NCBI GenBank assembly: GCA_040758375.1
Contig: JBFLWE010000020.1
Coordinates: forward strand, 1-64,000
Reading direction: 5' to 3'
Length of the DNA stretch: 64,000 bases
Source: CAMLIZ01 sp040758375
GTDB taxonomy: Bacteria > Pseudomonadota > Gammaproteobacteria > Burkholderiales > Burkholderiaceae_C
Both the position numbers and the translations under genes were made by a program. Shown here one piece after another: positions 41,957 to 51,380 of the stretch (position 1 is the first letter of the stretch; every line of letters begins with the position of its first letter). Under the pieces are notes generated by a model. That model searched no databases, was not told where the DNA came from, and was given only the letters and a program-made list of their open reading frames with translations.

Positions 41957-43632
41957 ACGACATCCGCCGCACCATGCTGTGGGTCGTGTTCGCCTCGTCC
42001 CTGTTGTTTCTCTGGGATGCCTGGAACACGCAGAACGGCCAACCTTCACTCTTCAGCTTCGGCGCGCCGCGGCCGGCAGCCACTGCCGCGTCGGCGGGCC
42101 CTGCGGGCCCGGGGGCCAGCGCGCAGCTGCCCACGCCCAGCAGCACGGGGGCGCCCGCCACGATGGCGGCCGCTGCGCCGACGGCCACACCCGCCGCCGC
42201 GGCCGCGGGCGAGCCCATCACGGTCACTACCGACCTCTACAAAGCCACGTTCGACACCCGCGGCGGCGACCTGGTGCGGCTGGAGCTGCTGAAGCAGCTG
42301 GACGACCTGGATGCGAAGCGCAACGTGGTGCTGTTCGACCGCAGCCCGCAGCGCTTTTACGTGGCGCAGACCGGCCTGGTGTCGGCGGCGGTGCCGCAGC
42401 TGCCCAACCACCAGACCCTGATGGTCGCCAAGCCCGGCGAACGCACGCTGCAGCCCGAGGCGAAGCAGCTGCGGCTGGTGTTCGAGTCGCCGGTCGTGGG
42501 GGGCGTCAAGCTGGTGAAGACCTACACCTTCGAGCGCGGCCGCCACACGTTGGGCGTGCGCCATGAAGTGCTGAACAGCGGCACCGAGCCGGTCGCGCCG
42601 CAGCTGTACGTGCAGCTGATGCGCGACGGCAAGCCGATGCCCAACGAGTCGTCCTTCTACAGCACCTTCACCGGCCCGGCGCTGTACACCGAGGCCAACA
42701 AGTACCAGAAGATCGACTTCGCCGACATCGACAAGGGCAAGGTCGACATCCCCAAGAGCGGTGACAGCGGCTGGGTCGCGATGGTGCAGCACTACTTCGC
42801 CAGCGCCTGGCTGTTGCCCGAGAAGGTGCAGCGCGAGTTCTACGTGAACAAGGTCGACAACGCGTTCTATGCGATCGGCGAGCTGGTGCCGCTGGGCAGC
42901 CTGGCGCCGGGTGCGACGAAGACGCAGGACGCGACGCTGTTCGCCGGGCCGCAGGAAGAGAACGTGCTGGCCGCGCTGGCGCCGGGGCTCGAGCACGTGA
43001 AGGACTATGGCATCTTCACCATCCTGGCCAAGCCGCTGTTCTGGCTGCTCGACCAGCTGCACGGCTGGATCGGCAACTGGGGCTGGGCCATCGTGGCGCT
43101 GGTGGTGGTGCTGAAGATCGCGTTCTACTGGCTCAACGCGAGCGCCTACCGCTCGATGGCCAAGATGAAGGCGGTGAACCCGCGCATCCAGGAGATGCGC
43201 GAGCGCCTGAAGGACAAGCCGCAGCAGATGCAGCAGGAGATGATGCGCATCTACCGCGAGGAGAAGATCAACCCGCTGGGCGGCTGCCTGCCGATCTTCA
43301 TCCAGATGCCGTTCTTCATTGCGCTGTACTGGGTGCTGCTGTCCAGCGTCGAGATGCGCCACGCGCCCTGGATCGGCTGGATCACCGACCTGTCGGCCAA
43401 GGACCCGTACTACATCCTGCCGCTGCTGATGACGGCTTCGACGCTGCTGCAGACCTGGCTCAACCCGGCGCCGGCCGATCCGGTGCAGGCCAAGATGATG
43501 TGGATCATGCCGCTGGCCTTCTCGGTGATGTTCTTCGTCTTCCCGTCCGGCCTGGTGCTGTACTGGCTGACCAACAACATCCTGTCGATTGCCCAGCAAT
43601 GGCTGATCAACCGGCAGCTCGGCGTCAAATAA
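41953..43632 (+). CDS. yidC: Membrane protein insertase YidC
   Basis: A 559-residue Oxa1-family insertase. The N-terminal anchor (TMLWVVFASSLLFLWDAWN) is followed by an Ala/Pro-rich linker. The large periplasmic domain spans about residues 75-340, and the conserved five-helix core begins near residue 355 (LFWLLDQLHGWIGNWGWAIV), with GGCLPIFIQMPFFIALYWVL and LVLYWLTNNILSIAQQW. YidC inserts and folds inner-membrane proteins alone or with Sec. Its start overlaps the yidD stop. Confidence 0.97.
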   Translation: MNDIRRTMLWVVFASSLLFLWDAWNTQNGQPSLFSFGAPRPAATAASAGPAGPGASAQLPTPSSTGAPATMAAAAPTATPAAAAAGEPITVTTDLYKATFDTRGGDLVRLELLKQLDDLDAKRNVVLFDRSPQRFYVAQTGLVSAAVPQLPNHQTLMVAKPGERTLQPEAKQLRLVFESPVVGGVKLVKTYTFERGRHTLGVRHEVLNSGTEPVAPQLYVQLMRDGKPMPNESSFYSTFTGPALYTEANKYQKIDFADIDKGKVDIPKSGDSGWVAMVQHYFASAWLLPEKVQREFYVNKVDNAFYAIGELVPLGSLAPGATKTQDATLFAGPQEENVLAALAPGLEHVKDYGIFTILAKPLFWLLDQLHGWIGNWGWAIVALVVVLKIAFYWLNASAYRSMAKMKAVNPRIQEMRERLKDKPQQMQQEMMRIYREEKINPLGGCLPIFIQMPFFIALYWVLLSSVEMRHAPWIGWITDLSAKDPYYILPLLMTASTLLQTWLNPAPADPVQAKMMWIMPLAFSVMFFVFPSGLVLYWLTNNILSIAQQWLINRQLGVK

Positions 43633-43864
43633 GCCGCAGCCTTCGCGCTCAACCGAAGCCCGCGGGACGCCGATAACGAGCTCAAGGCAGTGCCGCATCA
43701 GCGGTGCTGCCAAACCATGCGGGGCCCGTGGCCTGCAGACTCATCGGCTCTGCCGGGCCGATGATCTGGCCGGCCCGTTGGAGCGCGACCGTGGGCGTCC
43801 ACGAGGACTCCCCGGCGCTCCGCCCCGCGCCAGCCGACCGCGGCCGGCCAGCGACAATGCGCGC

Positions 43865-45247
43865 ATGCTGCCGCGTCACCAGGACCCGATCGTCGCGATT
43901 GCCACGGCCCCCGGCCGGGGCGCGGTGGGCATCGTGCGTGCCTCGGGACGCAACCTGGCGCCGCTGATCGCGGCCGTGTGCGGCCAGCCGCTGAAGCCGC
44001 GCCATGCCACCTACCTGGCCTTTGCCGACGCCGCCGGCGAGCCGATCGACCAGGGCTTGGCGATCCACTTTCCGGCACCGCATTCCTACACCGGCGAAGA
44101 GGTGCTGGAACTGCAGGCCCACGGCGGGCCGGTGGTGTTGCAACTGCTGCTGGCACGCTGCCTGGAAGCCGGCCGCGGCATCGGCCTGCGTCTGGCGGAG
44201 CCGGGCGAGTTCACCGAGCGGGCGTTTCTCAACGACAAGCTCGACCTGGCCCAGGCCGAGGCCGTGAGCGACCTCATCGAGGCCAGCACCGAGGCGGCGG
44301 CGCGTTCGGCCAGCCGCTCGCTCAGCGGCGCGTTTTCACAGCAGGTCGAAGGCCTGCGGCAGCAGATCGTCGAGCTGCGCATGCTGGTGGAGGCCACGCT
44401 CGACTTTCCGGAGGAAGAGATCGACTTCCTCGAGAAAGCCGATGCGCGCGGCCGCCTTGCGCGGCTGGCGGCCGCGCTGGAGGCGGTGCTCGACCGTGCG
44501 CACCAGGGTGCGCTGCTGCGCGAGGGCATCAAGGTCGTGCTCGCCGGCCAGCCCAACGTGGGCAAGAGCTCGCTGCTCAACGCGCTGGCCGGCGCGGAGC
44601 TGGCGATCGTGACCCCCATTCCCGGCACCACGCGCGACAAGGTCAGCGAGACCATCCAGGTCGAAGGCGTGCCCTTGCACGTGGTGGACACCGCCGGCTT
44701 GCGCGAGCACACGCATGACGAGGTGGAGCGCATCGGCATCGCGCGCAGCTGGAGCGAGATCGAAGGCGCCGACGCGGTGATCTTCCTGCACGACCTGACG
44801 CGGCAGCACGATGCGGCCTACCGCCAGGGCGACGAGCGCATCGCAGGACGCCTGGGCCTGCAAGGCGGCGCCTGGGCGGCGCACCCGCGCGTGCTGCAGG
44901 TGTTCAACAAGGCCGACGCCGCCGACGCCGCCGTGCCGGGCCTGAAGCTCTCCGCGCGCACCGGCGAAGGCCTGCAGGCCCTGCGCCAGGCCTTGCTCGA
45001 GCGTGCCGGCTGGCATGCCTCGCCAGAGGGCGTGTTCATTGCCCGCACCCGGCACCTCAAGGCCCTGGAACGCACGCGAGAACACCTGCGCGAAGCGCAG
45101 GCGCTGGCTGACAGCCCCGACCCCGCACTGGACCTGCTGGCCGAAGAGCTGCGCCTCGCGCACAACGCGCTGGGCGAAATCACCGGCGCCTTCAGCGCTG
45201 ACGACCTGCTGGGCGAGATCTTCAGCCGCTTCTGCATCGGCAAGTAG
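43865..45247 (+). CDS. mnmE: tRNA modification GTPase MnmE
   Basis: A 460-residue GTPase that with MnmG makes 5-carboxymethylaminomethyluridine at tRNA wobble positions. The N-terminal formyl-tetrahydrofolate-binding domain begins DPIVAIATAPGRGAVGIVR. The G domain has GQPNVGKSSLLNAL, DTAGLRE and NKAD, and the C-terminus is the invariant CIGK. A GACAAT -10-like hexamer lies just 6 bases before the ATG and no Shine-Dalgarno sequence is seen. The 232 bases between yidC and mnmE hold no gene. Confidence 0.96.
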   Translation: MLPRHQDPIVAIATAPGRGAVGIVRASGRNLAPLIAAVCGQPLKPRHATYLAFADAAGEPIDQGLAIHFPAPHSYTGEEVLELQAHGGPVVLQLLLARCLEAGRGIGLRLAEPGEFTERAFLNDKLDLAQAEAVSDLIEASTEAAARSASRSLSGAFSQQVEGLRQQIVELRMLVEATLDFPEEEIDFLEKADARGRLARLAAALEAVLDRAHQGALLREGIKVVLAGQPNVGKSSLLNALAGAELAIVTPIPGTTRDKVSETIQVEGVPLHVVDTAGLREHTHDEVERIGIARSWSEIEGADAVIFLHDLTRQHDAAYRQGDERIAGRLGLQGGAWAAHPRVLQVFNKADAADAAVPGLKLSARTGEGLQALRQALLERAGWHASPEGVFIARTRHLKALERTREHLREAQALADSPDPALDLLAEELRLAHNALGEITGAFSADDLLGEIFSRFCIGK

Positions 45248-45308
45248 CGCCGGCAGGCACGGGGGCTGCCGGGACTTGGCATCTCCCATGTTCTTCCCGA
45301 AGCACGCC

Positions 45309-45533
45309 ATGCCAGACGAAACGGACCCGCGCGCCACCCCCGAGCGCATCGACACCAGCCGCGACCCCGAACTGCGCGCCTGGGCGAAGAAGCTCGATGC
45401 CACGCCCGAGCAGATCAAGGAGGCGGTGCAGGCCGTCGGTGATCGAGCGGACGAGGTGGAAGCGCATCTCAAGGGTGTGCGCAGCACCACCAACCGCGAA
45501 CGCGTGACGCGCAGCAGCGGCGGCAGGGGTTGA
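45309..45533 (+). CDS. DUF3606 small protein
   Basis: A 74-residue protein. RIDTSRDPELRAWAKKLDATPEQIKEAVQAVGDRADEVEAHL matches the DUF3606 pattern (a small helical domain with a conserved W-x-K-K-L-x-x-T/S-x-x-x-L/I motif). An ATG at 45,288 would add seven residues. The function is unknown; such proteins are common in Burkholderiales. Confidence 0.75.
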   Translation: MPDETDPRATPERIDTSRDPELRAWAKKLDATPEQIKEAVQAVGDRADEVEAHLKGVRSTTNRERVTRSSGGRG

Positions 45534-45629
45534 AAGGCCCTTGCTGTATCGGAAAGTAAAACCCCGTCGCAAAAGGACGGGCGGCCGGCCGGCTCCGACG
45601 GGCGGGGCCGACCCCCCGGGGCTGTGCGG

Positions 45630-45659
45630 TTGTGGTGCACGAGGGGCCACTCGGATAAT
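45630..45659 (+). promoter_or_regulatory. Putative promoter of the cyclic-nucleotide-binding protein gene
   Basis: TTGTGG at 45,630-45,635 and GATAAT at 45,654-45,659, spaced by 18 bases, lying 33 bases before the GTG and 51 before the ATG of the next gene. Confidence 0.4.
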
Positions 45660-45709
45660 GGCTCATCGTTCACCCTTGCCCAGACACCATCGTGCTGCGC
45701 GCCTCCCCC

Positions 45710-46195
45710 ATGCCCACGGCCTCCTCCACGGACATCGAGCCGCTGATCCATGCGGTGCAGACGCTCAATGCCGAAGACGCGTTTGCGGTGCGGCTGACGC
45801 TCGAGCAATGGCGCACGCTGGGCTCCTATCTCACCCGGCACGAGATCCGCCCCAATGACCTGCTGATCCAGCAGGGCGACCGCGAACGCACCATGTACCT
45901 GGTGGAACAGGGCAACCTGCAGGTGTTCGTGAACCGCGGCGCGCCGGGCGCGAACCGTATCGCGATCCTGCGTGCGGGCTCGGTGGTCGGCGAGCCGGCC
46001 CTGTTCGGCGACGGTCCGCGCATGGCCAATGTGGAAGCCATGAACAGCTGCGTGGTGTGGGCGCTGCGCGGTCCGCGCATGGAAGAGCTGTCCGCCCGCC
46101 TGCCGGCGCTGGCGCTGGAAGTGCTGCGCGCGGCCGGGGCGGTGCTTTCCGCGCGCATGCGCGCCAACATGGAGCGCGGCATCCCGGTTTGCTGA
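45710..46195 (+). CDS. Cyclic-nucleotide-binding domain protein (cNMP fold only)
   Basis: A 161-residue protein from the ATG at 45,710; an in-frame GTG at 45,692 adds six residues. The cNMP-binding beta-roll is complete: LIQQGDRERTMYLVEQGNLQVFV, then AILRAGSVVGEPALFGDGPRMANVEA with the phosphate-binding cassette region. The C-terminal helix-turn-helix of Crp/Fnr regulators is absent, so it should act as a ligand-sensing partner rather than a DNA-binding regulator. Ligand unknown. Confidence 0.82.
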   Translation: MPTASSTDIEPLIHAVQTLNAEDAFAVRLTLEQWRTLGSYLTRHEIRPNDLLIQQGDRERTMYLVEQGNLQVFVNRGAPGANRIAILRAGSVVGEPALFGDGPRMANVEAMNSCVVWALRGPRMEELSARLPALALEVLRAAGAVLSARMRANMERGIPVC

Positions 46196-46201
46196 GGCCC
46201 C

Positions 46202-46219
46202 CGGCCGCCAGGGCGGCCG
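46202..46219. terminator. Bidirectional terminator hairpin between convergent genes
   Basis: Stem CGGCCGC / GCGGCCG with a 4-base loop, between the cNMP-binding gene (+) and the antiporter gene (-). Confidence 0.45.
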
Positions 46220-46240
46220 TCCCCCGAGGGCGGGTGATGG

Positions 46241-48238
46241 CTATTCGTGCAGCAGGCGGGCCTCGGCCAGCGACAGCGGCTCCGGCAGGCCCGAGAGCAC
46301 CAATGTGTCGCCGGCGCCCAGCGCCGTGTCCTCGTCGGTCGGGATCACCCGACCGTCGGCGCGGCGCAGCGACACCACCTGCACGCCGAGGCCTTGCAGC
46401 GCCAACTCATGCAGTCGCCGGCCCAGGGCGGGCGCGCCGGGCGGCAGGTTCACGCTGAGCAGGCGCGCCTGGTCCAGTTCTTCCACCGTGTCGTCGTCGG
46501 CGCCGTGGAAGTAGCCGCGCAGCAGCCCGTAGCGCGCGTCGCGCGCCTCGCGCGTGATGCGCAGCACGCGCCGCATCGGCACGCCCACCAGCGCCAGGGC
46601 ATGGCTGGCCAGCATCAGCGAGCCCTCGATGGCCTCGGGTACCACCTCGGTCGCACCGGCGGCGCGCAGGCGCTCCAGGTCGGTGTCGTCGATCGTGCGC
46701 ACTACCACCGGTACCGTGGGCGCGTGCTCGCGCACGTGGTGCAGGATCTTCAGCGCCGAGGGCGTGTCGTGGTGGCTGATCACCACGGCGCTGGCGCGCG
46801 CCAGGCCGGCGGCCATCAGGCTGGGCAGCTTGGCGGCGTCGCCGAACACCACCTGCTGGCCTGCCGCCGTGGCCTGCCGCACCCGGTCGGGGTCCAGGTC
46901 CAGTGCCATGTAGGGGATGTGTTCCGCTTCCAACAGGCGCGCGAGGTTCTGGCCGCTGCGGCCGAAGCCGCAGATGATCACGTGCTTCTCGGTGCGGATG
47001 GCCTTCTTCGCGATGCTGGTCAGCGCCACCGACTGCATCAGCCAGTCGGTGGCCGACAGCCGCATGACGATGCGGTTGCTGTACATCACGATGAACGGCG
47101 TGGCCAGCATCGACAGCACCATGCTGGCGAGCACCGCGTTCTCCAGCGCCGGCGGCAGCAGCTGCCCTTCGCGTGCCAATGCCAGCAGCACGAAGCCGAA
47201 CTCGCCGGCCTGCGCGAGGTACAGACCGGTGCGCAAGGCCACGCCCGGCGCGGCGCCGAAGGCACGCGCGAGCAGCGTGACCAGCCCGAACTTGAACAGC
47301 ACCGGCAGCACAGCCAACAGCAGCACCAGCGGCCATTGCCGCGCCACCACACCCAGGTCGAGCTGCATGCCCACGGTGATGAAGAACAGGCCCAGCAGCA
47401 CGTCGTGGAACGGCCGGATGTCGGTCTCCACCTGGTGCTTGTATTCGGTTTCGGCGATCAGCATGCCGGCGATGAAGGCGCCCAGCGCCAGCGACAGCCC
47501 CGCCAGCTCGGTCAGCCAAGCCAGCCCCAGCGTGACCAGCAGCAGGTTCAGCACGAACAGCTCCTCGCTCTTGCGCCGCGCCACCAGCGTGAGCCACCAG
47601 CGCATCACGCGCTGCCCGCCCACCAGCAGCACCGCGAGCAGTGCCGCCGCCTTGATGCCGGCCAGCAGCAGCGCGCGTCCCAGCGCCTGCGGCTCCGACC
47701 CCAGCGCGGGTATCAGCACCAGCAGCGGCACCACCGCCAGGTCCTGGAACAGCAGCACGCCCATCACGCGACGGCCGTGTTCGCTGTCGAGCTCCAGCCG
47801 CTCGGCCATGAGCTTGACGACGATGGCGGTGCTGCTCATTGCCAGCGCGCCGCCGAGCGCCAGACTGCTCTGCCATGACAGCGGCCAGGCGCGGCCCAGG
47901 GCCGCGAAGCCGAACGCGAGCGTCGCGTTGCCCACCAGTGCGGCCAGCATGGTCAGCGCCACCTGGCTCAACCCCAGCCCGAACACCAGCTTGCGCATGC
48001 TGCGCAGCTTGGGCAGGTTGAACTCCAGCCCGATCACGAACATCAGGAACACCACGCCGAACTCGGCCAGGTGCCGCATTGCATCGGTGCCCTGTGCCAG
48101 GTCGAGCGCGCGCGGGCCGATCGCCACGCCCACCGCCAGATAGCCCAGCATCGGCGGCAGCCGCAACGAGCGACACAACACGACGCCCAGCACCGCGGCG
48201 ACGAGATACAGCAGCACGAGTTCGAGCGTGGACGTCAT
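46241..48238 (-). CDS. Cation:proton antiporter, KefB/KefC type
   Basis: A 665-residue CPA2 antiporter. The start at 48,238 (MTSTLELVLLYLVAAVLGVVL) excludes a long non-homologous upstream open frame. Twelve or so transmembrane helices span residues 1-390 (FGVVFLMFVIGLEFNLPKL; FHDVLLGLFFITVGMQLDLG). A TrkA-N/RCK Rossmann domain follows (HVIICGFGRSGQNLARLLE), then a TrkA-C domain to the end. It probably exchanges K+ or Na+ for H+ at the inner membrane under nucleotide or glutathione control. The ion is not determinable here. Divergent from kdsD. Confidence 0.9.
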   Translation of the reverse strand: MTSTLELVLLYLVAAVLGVVLCRSLRLPPMLGYLAVGVAIGPRALDLAQGTDAMRHLAEFGVVFLMFVIGLEFNLPKLRSMRKLVFGLGLSQVALTMLAALVGNATLAFGFAALGRAWPLSWQSSLALGGALAMSSTAIVVKLMAERLELDSEHGRRVMGVLLFQDLAVVPLLVLIPALGSEPQALGRALLLAGIKAAALLAVLLVGGQRVMRWWLTLVARRKSEELFVLNLLLVTLGLAWLTELAGLSLALGAFIAGMLIAETEYKHQVETDIRPFHDVLLGLFFITVGMQLDLGVVARQWPLVLLLAVLPVLFKFGLVTLLARAFGAAPGVALRTGLYLAQAGEFGFVLLALAREGQLLPPALENAVLASMVLSMLATPFIVMYSNRIVMRLSATDWLMQSVALTSIAKKAIRTEKHVIICGFGRSGQNLARLLEAEHIPYMALDLDPDRVRQATAAGQQVVFGDAAKLPSLMAAGLARASAVVISHHDTPSALKILHHVREHAPTVPVVVRTIDDTDLERLRAAGATEVVPEAIEGSLMLASHALALVGVPMRRVLRITREARDARYGLLRGYFHGADDDTVEELDQARLLSVNLPPGAPALGRRLHELALQGLGVQVVSLRRADGRVIPTDEDTALGAGDTLVLSGLPEPLSLAEARLLHE

Positions 48239-48280
48239 GGGATCTCTAGAATCCCACGATCGTAACCAGCCTTCCCCCCG

Positions 48281-49270
48281 GTGAAACCCAGCACCTCCTT
48301 CGACGCGCAGCGCGCGCTGCAGCTCGCGGCCCAGACCTTCGAGATCGAGGCGCAGGCGCTGCTGGGGCTCAGGGCGCGACAGGGTGAAGGCTTCGCCCGC
48401 GCGGTGCGCAAGATGCTCGAGTGCGAAGGGCGGGTGGTGGTCACCGGCATCGGCAAGAGCGGGCATGTGGCGCGCAAGATCGCCGCCACGCTGGCCTCCA
48501 CGGGCACGCCCTCGTTCTTCGTGCATCCCGCCGAGGCCAGCCATGGCGACCTGGGCATGGTGACCGAGGGAGACGTCGTGCTGGCGCTGTCCAATTCCGG
48601 CGAGGCCGACGAGCTGGTGTCGCTGCTGCCCGCGCTCAAGCGGCTGGACATCACGCTGATCGCGATGACGGGCCGCCCTGAGTCCACGCTCGCCAGGCAT
48701 GCCGACATCGTGCTGTCGTGCGCGGTGGACCAGGAAGCGTGTCCACTCAACCTGGCGCCGACGGCCAGCACCACCGCGCAAATGGCCCTGGGCGATGCGC
48801 TGGCCGTCGCGCTGCTCGATGCGCGCGGCTTTCGCGAGGAGGACTTCGCGCGTTCGCACCCCGGCGGCGCCTTGGGCCGCAAGCTGCTGACCCACGTGCG
48901 CGACCTCATGCGCAGCGGCGACGCGTTGCCGCTGGTGGCGCCCGACACGCCGTTCACCGAGATGATGCACGTGATGACGCGCAAGGGCCTGGGCGTCGCG
49001 GTGATCATGCAAGGGGCCCAGGCCGCCGGCATCTTCACCGACGGCGACCTGCGCCGCTTGATCGAGCGCGGCGGCGTCGAACTGCGCACCTTGTGCGCCG
49101 GCGAAGTGATGCATGCCAACCCGCGGCGCATCCGCGACGATGCGCTGGCGGTGGAAGCGGCCGAGCTGATGGAGCAGCACCGCATCACGCTGGTGCTGGT
49201 GGTGGACGCGGCCGACCAGCTCGTCGGTGCGTTGAGCATCAACGACCTGATGCGCGCCAAGGTGATCTGA
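48281..49270 (+). CDS. kdsD: Arabinose-5-phosphate isomerase
   Basis: A 329-residue enzyme converting ribulose 5-phosphate to arabinose 5-phosphate for Kdo synthesis. The SIS domain spans about residues 45-180 (VVVTGIGKSGHVARKIAATLASTGTPSFFVHPAEASHGDLGM; ALSNSGEADEL), followed by two CBS domains. A GTG start is used. The stop overlaps the kdsC start by one base (TGATGG), so the two Kdo genes are coupled. Confidence 0.95.
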   Translation: MKPSTSFDAQRALQLAAQTFEIEAQALLGLRARQGEGFARAVRKMLECEGRVVVTGIGKSGHVARKIAATLASTGTPSFFVHPAEASHGDLGMVTEGDVVLALSNSGEADELVSLLPALKRLDITLIAMTGRPESTLARHADIVLSCAVDQEACPLNLAPTASTTAQMALGDALAVALLDARGFREEDFARSHPGGALGRKLLTHVRDLMRSGDALPLVAPDTPFTEMMHVMTRKGLGVAVIMQGAQAAGIFTDGDLRRLIERGGVELRTLCAGEVMHANPRRIRDDALAVEAAELMEQHRITLVLVVDAADQLVGALSINDLMRAKVI

Positions 49271-49860
49271 TGGCCGGCGCAGCGCTGAAACCGGTGTTGC
49301 AGTTCCCCCCCGATCTGCTGCTCAAGGCGCAGGGCGCCGGACTGGGCATGAAGGCGGCGATCTTCGACGTGGATGGCGTGCTGACCGACGGCCGCATCTA
49401 CGTGAACGAGAGCGGCGAGCCCTTCAAGGCGTTCAACACGCTCGACGGCCACGGCCTGAAGCTGCTGGCCAAGGGCGGCATCGTGCCGGTGGTGATCACC
49501 GGCCGCGACTCGCCCGGCGTGCGGCGGCGCATGGCCGAGCTGGGACTGGCGGAGGCCCATTTCGGCGTGCACGACAAGCTGGCGCTGGCCACCTCGCTGC
49601 TCGCGCGGCTGGGCATCGGCTGGGACACGCTGGCGGTGATCGGCGACGACTGGCCCGACCTGCCGCTGATGCAGCGTGCGGCATTTGCTTGTGCGCCCGC
49701 CAATGCGCACGCCGAGGTGAAGGCGGCGGCGCACCATGTCACCGCCGCGGCCGGCGGCGCCGGCGCGGCGCGCGAGTTCTGCGACCTGCTGCTGATGGCC
49801 AGCGGCCGCTACGCCGAGCTGCTGCACGGCCACCTGACCACCCTGGACACCAACGTCTGA
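49270..49860 (+). CDS. kdsC: 3-deoxy-D-manno-octulosonate 8-phosphate phosphatase
   Basis: A 196-residue HAD-family phosphatase removing phosphate from Kdo-8-phosphate. Motif I is FDVDGVLTDGRIYV, motif II VITGRDS, and motif IV GDDWPDLPLM (the usual GDDxxD). A C1-type compact layout without a large cap domain is normal for KdsC tetramers. It sits between kdsD and lptC, as in many Gram-negative bacteria. Confidence 0.95.
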   Translation: MAGAALKPVLQFPPDLLLKAQGAGLGMKAAIFDVDGVLTDGRIYVNESGEPFKAFNTLDGHGLKLLAKGGIVPVVITGRDSPGVRRRMAELGLAEAHFGVHDKLALATSLLARLGIGWDTLAVIGDDWPDLPLMQRAAFACAPANAHAEVKAAAHHVTAAAGGAGAAREFCDLLLMASGRYAELLHGHLTTLDTNV

Positions 49861-49867
49861 GCCTGCG

Positions 49868-50509
49868 GTGATCCTGCCTGCACCCGCTTCCGGCTCCGCA
49901 GTGCACGTGCCCTGGTCCTGGCGTGTGCGCGAGCTGGTCTCGGCCTACCTGCCGCTGCTGCTGATGCTGCTGCTGGCCCTGGCCACCTGGTGGCTGGTGA
50001 AGAACACGCCCAAGCCGGAGGAGCCGCGCGGGCCGGTGGTGCCGCGCCACGAGCCGGACTACACCATGCAGCGCTTCGCCGTGCAGCGCTTCGCGCCCGA
50101 CGGCCGGCTGCGCGTGCGTATCGAAGGCGAGCAGCTGCGCCACTACCCCGACACCGACACGGTGGAGATCGACACCGTGCGCGTGCACGCCGTGGGCGAG
50201 GACGGGCGCATCACCGAAGCCACCGCGCGCCAGGCGCTGGCCAACGGCGACGCGAGCGAGGTACAGCTGCTGGGCGGCGCCCAGGTGAGCAGCCGCCTGG
50301 CCGAGCAAGTGCCGATCGAGTTCGAAGGCGAGTTCCTGCATGCATTCCTGCAGACCGAGCGTTTGCGCTCGCATCTGCCGGTGCAGGTGCGGCAAGGGGC
50401 CAACACCGTGCGGGCGCAAGGCCTGGACTACGACAACCTCACGCGCGTGGTGCGGCTGCAAGGGCCGGTGCAGGCGCGCTTTGCGCCGGCCGAGCGGCGC
50501 GGGAGATGA
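49868..50509 (+). CDS. lptC: LPS export ABC transporter periplasmic protein LptC
   Basis: A 213-residue protein with one N-terminal transmembrane helix (VSAYLPLLLMLLLALATWWLV) and the periplasmic LptC beta-jellyroll (YTMQRFAVQRFAPDGRLRVRIEGEQLRHYPDTDTVEID). LptC passes LPS from the LptBFG extractor to LptA across the periplasm. GTG start 8 bases after kdsC. lptA and lptB, which normally follow, are absent here; a short-chain dehydrogenase gene takes their place. Confidence 0.88.
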   Translation: MILPAPASGSAVHVPWSWRVRELVSAYLPLLLMLLLALATWWLVKNTPKPEEPRGPVVPRHEPDYTMQRFAVQRFAPDGRLRVRIEGEQLRHYPDTDTVEIDTVRVHAVGEDGRITEATARQALANGDASEVQLLGGAQVSSRLAEQVPIEFEGEFLHAFLQTERLRSHLPVQVRQGANTVRAQGLDYDNLTRVVRLQGPVQARFAPAERRGR

Positions 50510-50516
50510 CCACCCC

Positions 50517-51317
50517 ATGACGGATGCTGCCGCTCCGCTCGTCTTCATCACCGGCGCGTCCAGCGGCATCGGCCAGGCGCTGGCCGAGCGCTTCTATGCC
50601 GCCGGCTGGCGCCTGGCCCTGGTGGCGCGGCGCGAGGCCGAACTGCGGGCCTGGGTGGTGGCGCGCGGGCTAGACCCGGCCCGGGTGGCCGTTTATGCGG
50701 CCGACGTGCGCGACGTGGCCTCGATCACCGGTGCAGGCCGTGCCTGCCTCGAGCGGCAAGGCCTGCCCGAAGCGGTGATCGCCAACGCCGGCATCAGCAT
50801 TGGCATGGACACCGCCGAAGCTGCCGACTTGGAGGTGATGCGTGCCACCTTCGAAACCAACAACCTCGGCATGGCGGCCACGTTCCAGCCTTTCGTGCGC
50901 GCGATGTGCGAGCGGCGCTCCGGGCGCCTGGTCGGCATCGGCAGCGTGGCAGGCATCCGGGGCCTGCCCGGGCACGGCGCCTACTGCGCCAGCAAAGCGG
51001 GGGTGATCAGTTATTGCGAAAGCCTGCGCGGCGAATGCCGGCCCTTCGGGGTGAAGGTGGTCACCATCTCCCCTGGCTACATCGATACGCCGCTCACGCG
51101 GCACAACCGCTATTCGATGCCCTTCCTGATGAGCCCGCAGGCGTTTGCCGAACGCGCCTTTCTGGCCATCGAGGCCGGCGTGAGCTATCGCGTGATTCCT
51201 TGGCAAATGGGCGTGGCGGCAAAACTCATGCGCATGTTGCCCAATTTCCTGTTTGACCGTTTGTTGGCCGGACGTCCTCGCAAGAGAAGGCAGGAAAACT
51301 TTGCGGACAAAAAGTAA
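50517..51317 (+). CDS. Short-chain dehydrogenase/reductase
   Basis: A 266-residue classical SDR. NAD(P)-binding motif TGASSGIGQAL, NAG motif (ANAGIS), catalytic Ser in GSVAGIRGL and Tyr/Lys in YCASKAG. The C-terminal region (LPNFLFDRLLAGRPRKRRQ) is hydrophobic then basic, suggesting membrane contact. The substrate is unknown. It follows lptC by 7 bases and likely shares its transcript; the terminator after it ends the operon. Confidence 0.9.
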   Translation: MTDAAAPLVFITGASSGIGQALAERFYAAGWRLALVARREAELRAWVVARGLDPARVAVYAADVRDVASITGAGRACLERQGLPEAVIANAGISIGMDTAEAADLEVMRATFETNNLGMAATFQPFVRAMCERRSGRLVGIGSVAGIRGLPGHGAYCASKAGVISYCESLRGECRPFGVKVVTISPGYIDTPLTRHNRYSMPFLMSPQAFAERAFLAIEAGVSYRVIPWQMGVAAKLMRMLPNFLFDRLLAGRPRKRRQENFADKK

Positions 51318-51342
51318 AAGGCGGTGGGTTTGCCACCGCCTT
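51318..51342. terminator. Bidirectional rho-independent terminator
   Basis: An 8-bp stem GGCGGTGG / CCACCGCC with loop GTTTG, preceded by A-rich and followed by TTGTT sequence. It serves the SDR gene (+) and the RNA-binding protein gene (-). Confidence 0.75.
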
Positions 51343-51380
51343 GTTCAAACCGGGGCCTGCAGCGGTCCCGATGTAATCAT

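Noticed and set aside
48239..49180. Upstream extension of the antiporter frame
   Set aside because: It is antisense to kdsD, and the expected first transmembrane helix begins at 48,238.
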